A stretch of DNA of 6,982 nucleotides from CAYMTN01 sp964393335. Its GTDB lineage: Bacteria; Chloroflexota; Anaerolineae; Aggregatilineales; Aggregatilineaceae. Positions within the stretch are counted from its first letter, which is position 1, and the number at the start of each line of letters is the position of its first letter. The position numbers were made by a program, and so were the translations under genes. The DNA is taken from contig CAYMTN010000259.1 of NCBI GenBank assembly GCA_964393335.1, forward strand, positions 1 to 6,982. Direction: 5' to 3'. Under the pieces are notes generated by a model that was given only the letters and a program-made list of their open reading frames with translations, was not told the DNA's origin and searched no databases. Positions 1 to 4,746 of this stretch are shown one piece after another.

Positions 1-55
1 GCACGTCTGACTGTGGATCAGAAGGTCGAGGGTTCAAATCCCTCCAGCCACCCCA
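1..55 (+). tRNA. tRNA-His (anticodon GTG), 5' end cut by window edge
   Basis: This is the 3' part of a tRNA gene; the acceptor 5' strand and the first part of the D-arm lie outside the window. The anticodon stem TCTGA (6-10) pairs perfectly with TCAGA (18-22) around the seven-base loop CTGTGGA, placing anticodon GTG at 13-15, which reads histidine codons. A five-base variable loop (23-27) is followed by the T-arm, GAGGG (28-32), loop TTCAAAT, CCCTC (40-44). The acceptor 3' strand is 45-51. The discriminator base is C52, as expected for bacterial tRNA-His, which pairs C73 with an extra G at -1. The terminal CCA (53-55) is encoded in the gene. Confidence 0.95.
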
Positions 56-58
56 GGA

Positions 59-85
59 ACGGCGCTCGACGGAGCGCTGTTTTTT
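59..85 (+). terminator. Rho-independent terminator of the tRNA-His gene
   Basis: A hairpin starts four bases after the tRNA CCA end. GCGCTC (62-67) pairs with GAGCGC (72-77) around a GACG loop. The stem extends outward through a G-T pair, C-G and A-T (59-61 with 78-80). A run of six T follows at 80-85. The orientation suits the plus-strand tRNA transcript. The minus-strand gene that ends at 94 runs towards it, but in that direction the hairpin has no T run after it, so it would be a poor terminator for that gene. Confidence 0.85.
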
Positions 86-93
86 GTTGTGTG

Positions 94-1593
94 TTAATCC
101 TGCCGGTGCTGCGTGAATAACGACTGGTGCAGGCGCACGCGCACCGCTTGCAGCGCCAGCCTCAGCCGCAGCCCCAGGACGGTCGGCAACCGCCGCACGT
201 GAGCCGGGCGCTTCTGGCGCTGCTGGCCTGTTTCCAGCGCCGCCTCTTTTTCGTACACGGATTGGATCAGGTCTTGCAGCGCGGCTTCGTCCTGGTCGCT
301 GGGACGCTGGAGGCCGAACACCTCCCAGATGCTGATCTCGCCCGAATCCGTTTTGGGCGTCTGCGGCGGCAGCCCGGCGGCGCGGCGTTCCTCGGCGGTC
401 ATGTGGTCGACGGCGGCACGTGGACCCTCGTCGCGGGGCGGACCATCGTCGCGCGTTGGCACGTCCTCGTCGCGCGGTTCCTGCGGGATCGCGGGCTGCA
501 CGGACGGAATCCCGCGCGGCGGCGTGGGCCGCCGGTAATCCGGTTCTTCGTCGGCAGCAAGGGCGGGCGCGGGCGGCTCGATAAACGTGGGCGGCGGGGG
601 CAGCGGCGCGTCTTCTGCGACCGGACGCGCAAACGGCGACAGCGCGTCGGTCGCCGGAGTCTCACCTGCTGGCGGGCTTTCATCCCCCGGCGCGACCTCG
701 CGTGCTGCCGGGCTTTCACTCCCCGGCGCGACCTCGTCTGCTGGCAGGACATCACCCTCCGGCGCGACCTCGCCCTCCGGCGCGGCGCGTTCCTCGCCTG
801 CACCCTCGTCCGGTGCTGAAATGGCGGCGCGCAGACCTTCCGGCGCTTTGGGCTGCGTATCGACGTCGTGGCTCAAACCAGCGTCATCCGGTCCGGCGGA
901 CAGGTCCGCGACAAATGACGGTTCGGGAATCACGGGCGGGGCTGCGAGTGGCGGCCCCGGCTCGACGGATTCCGCGATGGGGGCCGGCTGGGATGGGGCA
1001 GGCGCTTGCTCGCCCGCCGGCGCGGCGCTGCCGGGCATGACCTCAGCCTCGCTCCCGTCCGCTGCGTCAGGAACGGGGTAGCGGCGCTGGTAGGATGCGC
1101 GTTCGTTCGCGTTCAGTCGGTCCTGGATCGATACTTTGGCGCGATAGTTCTCGTCCATGCGCTGGCCGAGGTCATCGATCTGGCGGCGAAGCTGGCGCAG
1201 GCTGGCGGCCATCATGGTTATTTCTTGCTGGCGGCCACCGAACCGGTCTTTGAGCGAGCCGATCAGCCCTTTGGGGTGGTAGGATACCGTCCACTGCACG
1301 CTCGTCCCGTCCGGCCCAGCCTGCAAGCGGATGCGTCCCTGCAACGCGCCGTCAACCAGGCGGTATTCATAACCCAGGCCCTCGACCCAGGCCGTGATCT
1401 CTTCGATGATGTCTTTGCCGCCGCCCACCCTGGCGCACCGCCGCCGTGTCCCGATCCCGGTGTGCTGCGTGGTCAAGACCGACACGCTGGCATAACCAGC
1501 ATGCCACCGGGCTAATTTGTCGGGGTCCGACACGTACTCCCACACGAGATGCGGCGGGGCGTCAATCAAGATGCGCTGGTCAATCAGCGTCAC
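94..1593 (-). CDS. SRPBCC (START-like) domain protein with long disordered Pro/Ala/Glu-rich tail
   Basis: The 499-aa protein has three parts. Residues 1-135 look like an SRPBCC/polyketide-cyclase-like domain: an N-terminal strand, then DAPPHLVWEYVSDPDKLARW (11-30), alternating strands, a WTVSYHP strand near 101 and a closing helix. This fold makes a hydrophobic ligand cavity; the ligand here is unknown. Residues 140-170 are a charged helix. Residues 171-418 are low-complexity and rich in Pro, Ala, Glu and Asp, with three 12-residue repeats at 275-310. The C-terminus (419-499) regains order, with an acidic helix (433-452) and a basic amphipathic end rich in Arg and Leu (460-488). No signal peptide or membrane helix is seen. 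The start is GTG at 1593, with GGATGG (1600-1605) six bases upstream; the ATGs just upstream are out of frame. Its own promoter lies at 1637-1664. The N-terminal domain is a sound call; the role of the tail is unknown. Confidence 0.8.
   Translation of the reverse strand: MTLIDQRILIDAPPHLVWEYVSDPDKLARWHAGYASVSVLTTQHTGIGTRRRCARVGGGKDIIEEITAWVEGLGYEYRLVDGALQGRIRLQAGPDGTSVQWTVSYHPKGLIGSLKDRFGGRQQEITMMAASLRQLRRQIDDLGQRMDENYRAKVSIQDRLNANERASYQRRYPVPDAADGSEAEVMPGSAAPAGEQAPAPSQPAPIAESVEPGPPLAAPPVIPEPSFVADLSAGPDDAGLSHDVDTQPKAPEGLRAAISAPDEGAGEERAAPEGEVAPEGDVLPADEVAPGSESPAAREVAPGDESPPAGETPATDALSPFARPVAEDAPLPPPPTFIEPPAPALAADEEPDYRRPTPPRGIPSVQPAIPQEPRDEDVPTRDDGPPRDEGPRAAVDHMTAEERRAAGLPPQTPKTDSGEISIWEVFGLQRPSDQDEAALQDLIQSVYEKEAALETGQQRQKRPAHVRRLPTVLGLRLRLALQAVRVRLHQSLFTQHRQD
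664..771 (-). repeat. Three 36-bp in-frame tandem repeats inside the SRPBCC gene
   Basis: The string GGCGCGACCTCG recurs on the plus strand at 689, 725 and 761, exactly 36 bases apart, and the bases between also align (for example 665, 701 and 737). A half-step copy starts at 779, 18 bases on. Translated from the minus strand, the units are EVAPEGDVLPAD, EVAPGSESPAAR and EVAPGDESPPAG (residues 275-310), with a weaker fourth beginning ETPATD. Since 36 is a multiple of three, gain or loss of units would change linker length without breaking the frame. Confidence 0.85.
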
Positions 1594-1636
1594 GACAAAC
1601 CATCCATTCTGTGTGAATCCATGCCACTGCCATCAC

Positions 1637-1664
1637 ATTTTATCGTACTATGCGTTTGACTCAA
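1637..1664 (-). promoter_or_regulatory. Probable sigma-70-type promoter of the SRPBCC gene
   Basis: Read on the minus strand, a -35 box TTGAGT (1664-1659, four of six to consensus) is followed after 16 bases by a -10 box TAAAAT (1642-1637, five of six). The predicted transcript start is near 1630, giving a leader of about 37 bases before the GTG at 1593. The -35 box overlaps the TGA stop of the upstream DUF3307 gene (1663-1661), so the SRPBCC gene probably has its own promoter even though the two genes are only 67 bases apart. No terminator hairpin is evident between them, so read-through is also possible. Confidence 0.55.
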
Positions 1665-2350
1665 ATTTGCGCATAGACGGCGCGCAGGCCCACACCCAGC
1701 GCGATGCTCAACACGGCTCCCAGGGCCAGCGCCAGCAGCCCGCGCCGCTGCCCCCAGGAGGGACTCCAGATGGGGGTGCCGCTCCGCGCGGCGAAAAGCA
1801 GCCGGGGCAGCACGCACAGCGGCGCGACCAGCCACAGCCCGGCAGCCGCCAGCGCCAGCATCGCCAGCCGTTCGGCGTAACTCCACGCGCGCCAGCGATT
1901 CATGTAGGGGATCATGTCCAACCAGTTGGCCCACCATGTCACGTCATAAAAGCGCGTGACCACGACCACAGCGGCCCCGGTCCACATGAACGCGATTTCG
2001 GCGTGCCCCGGCTCCGGCGCGAGCCTGCCGCCAACCCACATTTGCAGGCCGATGATCGTCAGGTAATGCAGCAGTTGGTCGCTCATGTACGGGATGAACG
2101 GGTGTACGTTCAGGCGCGGCCCCAGAAATACTTTGGTGAAGTCTTGCGCGGTGTGCAGCCCGGTCAGCACGATCAGCGCGAGCCATACCGTGTCCAGGTA
2201 GGGCGACAGGGTCAGCAGCGACATGAAGCCGACGATCCCGCCGTGCAGCACCAGGCCATCCCATGATTTCGTCTTACGTGCGACCAGCCAACTCGTCTGA
2301 AGCACGTAATCGCCCAGCATGTGCGCAAACATCAGGTGTGGGATCAGCAA
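1661..2350 (-). CDS. DUF3307 family integral membrane protein
   Basis: The 229-aa protein matches the DUF3307 family, whose biochemical role is not established. The family's His/Asp pattern is visible: H10-x3-D14-x3-Q18 in the first helix (AHMLGDYVLQTSW), H36 in LHGG, H66-x3-D70 in LHTAQDF, and D91-Q92-x2-H95 in SDQLLHYL. These polar residues lie in or beside membrane helices. Hydrophobic segments lie at about 39-62, 92-106, 119-133, 162-183 and 203-226. The start is TTG at 2350: AGGAG (2362-2358) sits seven bases upstream, whereas the first in-frame ATG, at 2332, would remove the conserved region's leading residues. A short 6-bp hairpin abuts that ribosome-binding site. The gene diverges from the plus-strand cluster. 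Family assignment is fairly sure; function is unknown. Confidence 0.8.
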   Translation of the reverse strand: MLIPHLMFAHMLGDYVLQTSWLVARKTKSWDGLVLHGGIVGFMSLLTLSPYLDTVWLALIVLTGLHTAQDFTKVFLGPRLNVHPFIPYMSDQLLHYLTIIGLQMWVGGRLAPEPGHAEIAFMWTGAAVVVVTRFYDVTWWANWLDMIPYMNRWRAWSYAERLAMLALAAAGLWLVAPLCVLPRLLFAARSGTPIWSPSWGQRRGLLALALGAVLSIALGVGLRAVYAQI

Positions 2351-2361
2351 ACTGCGGCTCC

Positions 2362-2392
2362 TGGGGCGATTTTGGCTTAGTGAGTTGCCCCA
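2362..2392. repeat. Inverted repeat TGGGGC/GCCCCA in the divergent control region
   Basis: TGGGGCGA (2362-2369) is inverted to TTGCCCCA (2385-2392) with a 15-base gap. A third copy of the motif, TGGGGCAA, stands at 2464-2471 and is an exact inverse of the middle one. In the minus-strand leader RNA the first two can form a six-base-pair GC-rich stem with a 19-base loop. The stem ends on the A of the AGGAG ribosome-binding site (2362-2358) of the DUF3307 gene. It could be an RNA hairpin, an operator, or chance in GC-rich DNA. Confidence 0.35.
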
Positions 2393-2397
2393 CTCTG

Positions 2398-2406
2398 TGA
2401 TACACT
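2398..2406 (+). promoter_or_regulatory. Candidate extended -10 element for the plus-strand cluster
   Basis: TGATACACT provides a TG extension (2398-2399) one base before a TACACT hexamer (2401-2406, four of six). The -35 at 18-base spacing (2377-2382, TTAGTG) is poor, so the call rests on the extended -10 alone. The transcript would start near 2413 and have a leader of about 97 bases before the ATG at 2510. It lies so close to the opposing minus-strand -10 (2413-2418) that polymerase could hardly occupy both at once. Confidence 0.3.
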
Positions 2407-2412
2407 AGACGC

Positions 2413-2440
2413 ATTGTACCACTGGCTGACGGGGAAGCAA
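2413..2440 (-). promoter_or_regulatory. Candidate extended -10 promoter for the DUF3307 gene
   Basis: On the minus strand the -10 box is TACAAT (2418-2413, five of six) with an extended TG dinucleotide at 2421-2420. The best -35 is TTGCTT (2440-2435) at 16-base spacing; only its TTG matches consensus. The predicted start near 2406 gives a leader of about 55 bases ending in the TTG start at 2350. The good -10 with its TG extension makes this plausible despite the weak -35. Confidence 0.5.
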
Positions 2441-2509
2441 GACAGCGCTAACCCGCCCGACTTTGGGGCAATAGCAGCACCATGAACGCAGCACACTGAA
2501 CGAGAGTTT

Positions 2510-2791
2510 ATGCCCAGTCCATCGGTTGTATTCAGTTTCATCCTGGCGACGTTGTATGGCGCGGCGTTTCACCTGGTCAGTGGGGGCGATGCCCGCCGCA
2601 TGGCGCTTTTTTTGCTGGCAGCCTGGCTCGGATTCGCGTTAGGGCACACGTTCGGCGAGATGGTCGGCGTGACGCTGATGGACATTGGCCCGCTGCACAT
2701 GTTAACCGCGACGATGGGGGCATGGCTGGCGCTGGTGGTGGCACGCGTGCTCACCCGGCAGCCCGCGCGCCGGACTCCCCACGCGCGCTAG
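2510..2791 (+). CDS. Small three-helix membrane protein, unknown function
   Basis: The 93-aa protein is almost wholly hydrophobic, with predicted membrane helices at about 5-23, 30-50 and 60-82 and a basic C-terminal tail (RQPARRTPHAR). Short polar loops carry GGDARR (25-30) and GE (49-50). I do not recognise a named family, although small proteins of this style occur in Anaerolineae-like genomes. The ATG is preceded by a weak GAGAG (2503-2507). It is the first gene of the plus-strand cluster and ends 53 bases before the next gene. Being first, with conserved-looking Gly/His/Glu positions in its helices, it may be part of an envelope complex with the two following membrane proteins; this is inference from position only. 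Confidence 0.7.
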   Translation: MPSPSVVFSFILATLYGAAFHLVSGGDARRMALFLLAAWLGFALGHTFGEMVGVTLMDIGPLHMLTATMGAWLALVVARVLTRQPARRTPHAR

Positions 2792-2844
2792 GCAGCGCCC
2801 AGGACCGGTCTTTTTCGCGTGAAAAGCGAGGGGAGAATAACGAT

Positions 2845-3348
2845 ATGGCGGAGCAACCGACGACTCCACAAGACACTTCACCCGAACCCGAATCCGAATC
2901 GGGCGGCGGGCGTGCCTGGTATTTTTGGCCTGTAGTGGGGCTGGTCGTCATAGTCGGGGTGTTCGTTATCGCGTTGGTGGCGGCGCTGCTGATCGCGCTG
3001 CTGGCCGATTCCAATGACGCGGCCAACTGGATCGGTATCATCCGGGACCTGTTCATCATCATCCTGGCGATGGAAGGCATGTTGATGGGTATTGCCTTGA
3101 TCGTGCTGGTGCTGCAACTGGCCGCGCTGGTGAACCTGCTCCAGAACGAGATTCAGCCGATTGTGGACAATGCCAGCGAAACCGTCAGCACCGTGCGCGG
3201 GACGGCCCAGTTCATGAGCCAAAACGTCGTCGAACCAGTGGTGAAAGCCGGTGCGCTGGCGGCAGGTATTGGCGGCGTGCTGCGCGAGGCGCTGGGCATC
3301 CGGCGAGCGCTGCGCCAGGCGGGCAAACAGGATGATAAGGAAGCATAG
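2845..3348 (+). CDS. Two-helix membrane protein resembling DUF948/YtxG
   Basis: The 167-aa protein has an acidic, Pro/Glu/Ser-rich N-terminus (1-22), a long hydrophobic segment at 27-53 and a second at about 66-98. After that comes an amphipathic, probably coiled stretch (NLLQNEIQPIVDNASETVST, 97-116) and a basic end. The helix followed by a motif of the type 'I-x-PI-x2-NA-x3-V' resembles DUF948 proteins such as Bacillus YtxG, but I could not confirm this by search. The gene directly after it is YtxH-like, and YtxG-YtxH neighbours are known in Bacillus stress operons, which supports the assignment. The start is ATG at 2845 with a strong AGGGGAG (2829-2835) nine bases upstream. An upstream in-frame start at 2722 is rejected because it overlaps the preceding gene and lacks such a site. 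Confidence 0.75.
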   Translation: MAEQPTTPQDTSPEPESESGGGRAWYFWPVVGLVVIVGVFVIALVAALLIALLADSNDAANWIGIIRDLFIIILAMEGMLMGIALIVLVLQLAALVNLLQNEIQPIVDNASETVSTVRGTAQFMSQNVVEPVVKAGALAAGIGGVLREALGIRRALRQAGKQDDKEA

Positions 3349-3360
3349 GGAGGCAGCGTG

Positions 3361-3642
3361 ATGCCGAACAAACGTGATGGAGGTGAAGCCGCCAGTTTCA
3401 TGAGCGGTTTAATTTTGGGGTTTGTCGTCAGCGCGCCGATTGCTGCCTGGTTATCCCCGCGCAGTGGGGCCGATCTGCGCCAGGGCATCACCCAGCGCGG
3501 CCTGATCATCCGGCGCACATTACGCAAACCGGTTGAACAGGTCCAGGAGCAGTTGGGGCACTTACGGGGCGACTCGGTCGAGGACGCGCTCCATGAGGGC
3601 CGCGCGATTGCCGCCCAGCGACAGGCAGAAACACAATCATGA
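3361..3642 (+). CDS. YtxH-like small membrane protein
   Basis: The 93-aa protein has the YtxH layout. A short polar N-terminus leads to one glycine-rich hydrophobic segment (SFMSGLILGFVVSAPIAAWL, 12-31). The family's conserved LSPRSGADLRQ motif follows at 31-41, and then a charged amphipathic helix (50-90). Such proteins are usually inner-membrane-anchored with a cytoplasmic helical tail, and several are linked to general stress responses; the molecular role is unsettled. The ATG at 3361 is chosen over the GTG immediately before it (3358) because GGGAGG (3348-3353) is seven bases from the ATG but only four from the GTG. The ribosome-binding site overlaps the stop codon of the preceding gene, so translation is likely coupled to it. 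Confidence 0.8.
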   Translation: MPNKRDGGEAASFMSGLILGFVVSAPIAAWLSPRSGADLRQGITQRGLIIRRTLRKPVEQVQEQLGHLRGDSVEDALHEGRAIAAQRQAETQS

Positions 3643-3675
3643 CCGATGGACCCGGATTGAAAGGATTGGTGAGGT

Positions 3676-4227
3676 GTGAGTGACACGCTCTATGTGACAA
3701 ATTTCACCCCCGAAACAAGCGAGGACGATCTGCGGGCGCTGTTCGGGGAATATGGCGACGTGCTGGCCGTGACTCTCGACATCAGCGAACGAACGGGTGA
3801 GCCGTATGCCGTGGTCCAGATGGGGGCGCAGAAACTGGCGACGAAGGCGTTGAATGCGCTGAACGGTCACGCGATGGGCGAGTTTCGTCTGGCGGTTAGT
3901 TATCCCGAAGTGGACCTCTCACGCGAGCTAACTTCCAAGCAGCGCCACGCGATGGATGACGTGTTAAAAACGCTGGAAGAAACGGAGAAAGTCCCGGTCC
4001 GGCAGGTGGAAGCGATGGTACGTCTGTGCGGCCTGAGTTTTGTCGAGGCGATCATGCGCGAGGCGCTGGCAGTCGACGCCGGGGAAGGTATGCTGACCAG
4101 CGATGGCACCCAGCGCCGGACGAAGGGCGGCGTTTTCTTCTACCTGGCGCGGCACCGGATGGCCCCGCCGATACGCCGTATCATCTACAACCGCAAAGGC
4201 AAGATGCCGACCGGGGAGAACGCGTAG
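3676..4227 (+). CDS. RRM domain protein fused to a PHAX-like RNA-binding domain
   Basis: The 183-aa protein is predicted to be cytoplasmic and to bind RNA. Residues 3-78 form an RRM: RNP2 is LYVTNF (5-10), followed by EDDLRALFGEYGDV (17-29). The RNP1 region is EPYAVVQM (42-49), which keeps the aromatic Y44 but has V46 where the second aromatic normally sits. Residues 86-165 resemble the PHAX RNA-binding domain (the RNA_GG_bind type): a helical part, then GEGMLTSDGTQRRTKGGVFF (136-155) with the hallmark Gly-Gly, and YLARH. In eukaryotes PHAX binds snRNA for nuclear export; bacterial relatives have no established function that I know of. The start is GTG at 3676, giving the typical MSDTLYVTNF opening; AAAGGA (3660-3665) lies ten bases upstream. 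Its stop abuts the next gene's ATG. The RRM is very secure and the PHAX match rests on motif recall. Confidence 0.85.
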   Translation: MSDTLYVTNFTPETSEDDLRALFGEYGDVLAVTLDISERTGEPYAVVQMGAQKLATKALNALNGHAMGEFRLAVSYPEVDLSRELTSKQRHAMDDVLKTLEETEKVPVRQVEAMVRLCGLSFVEAIMREALAVDAGEGMLTSDGTQRRTKGGVFFYLARHRMAPPIRRIIYNRKGKMPTGENA

Positions 4228-4662
4228 ATGGGCAGTTTCACGTTCTGGCAGCGCTGGCTGGTCGCGGTCGGGATTCTGCTGGTGATTGCCGGGCTGGGGA
4301 TCGCGTTTCTGACCGGCACCTCGCTCTTTCAGAGAGTGTTCGACGACCAGATCAACCCGGTCTATTGGGAGAGCAAAACCGTCGATGGTGCCACGCAGGA
4401 TTTTCAGCAGTGGGTGTACGGCGTCCTGGGCGCGACGGTGGTCGGGTGGGGCGTGTTTTTGGCGTTCATCGCCCACTACCCGTTCCGGCAGCGCGAGCGC
4501 TGGGCGTGGACGTGCATTGCCGCCGGGGTGGGCGTCTGGTTCGTGATCGATACGTATCTCTCGTTATCGACCGGCAACACGTTCAACGCATTTGCGGTGA
4601 ATGTGCCGCTGTTTGTGCTGGTGCTGGTCCCGCTGTGGTTTACGCGCAAAACGTTTGACTGA
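4228..4662 (+). CDS. Four-helix membrane protein, unknown function
   Basis: The 144-aa protein has predicted membrane helices at about 10-29, 61-83, 93-112 and 118-138. The loop between the first two (30-60) is polar and contains INPVYWESK and ATQDFQQW. A short basic turn (RQRER, 87-91) separates helices two and three, placing that loop probably on the cytoplasmic side. I do not recognise a named family. The ATG at 4228 follows the TAG of the RRM gene with no gap, and GGGGAG (4213-4218) lies nine bases upstream inside that gene, so the two are almost certainly co-translated. It is the last gene of the cluster and faces the convergent NAD(P)HX repair gene. Confidence 0.75.
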   Translation: MGSFTFWQRWLVAVGILLVIAGLGIAFLTGTSLFQRVFDDQINPVYWESKTVDGATQDFQQWVYGVLGATVVGWGVFLAFIAHYPFRQRERWAWTCIAAGVGVWFVIDTYLSLSTGNTFNAFAVNVPLFVLVLVPLWFTRKTFD

Positions 4663-4680
4663 GCGCTGTTCCGTTGATCC

Positions 4681-4708
4681 AAAAGGGGCGGCTATACCAG
4701 CCACCCCT
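4681..4708 (-). terminator. Hairpin terminator between convergent genes
   Basis: AGGGGCGGCT (4684-4693) and AGCCACCCCT (4699-4708) form a ten-base-pair stem with one C-A mismatch and an ATACC loop. On the minus strand the stem is followed by a short run of four T (4684-4681), so it fits best as the terminator of the NAD(P)HX repair gene ending at 4747. It may also stop plus-strand transcripts from the small-protein cluster, although no T run follows on that side. Confidence 0.65.
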
Positions 4709-4746
4709 CGATGTTCCGCCCGGCGCGTTGGCCCGATCCAGATGGG

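Noticed and set aside
127..1081. Overlapping plus-strand open frames and an Arg-rich minus-strand frame in the low-complexity part of the SRPBCC gene
   Set aside because: GC-rich repeats have few stop codons in any frame. Only the frame continuous with the SRPBCC domain shows a defined domain and 12-residue repeat logic.
1517..2266. Plus-strand open frame (249 codons) across the SRPBCC and DUF3307 genes
   Set aside because: It runs antisense through the conserved DUF3307 motifs and gives a Gln/His/Pro/Arg-rich translation without any recognisable fold.
2482..2499. Five-codon leader ORF (MNAAH then stop) upstream of the first gene of the plus-strand cluster
   Set aside because: It has no convincing ribosome-binding site at a proper distance and no attenuator-like hairpin after it; a chance ATG is the simpler explanation.
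2811..2828. Weak CTTTT/AAAAG hairpin between the first two genes of the plus-strand cluster
   Set aside because: The stem is A/T-only for most of its length and has no T run after it, so it is unlikely to terminate transcription.
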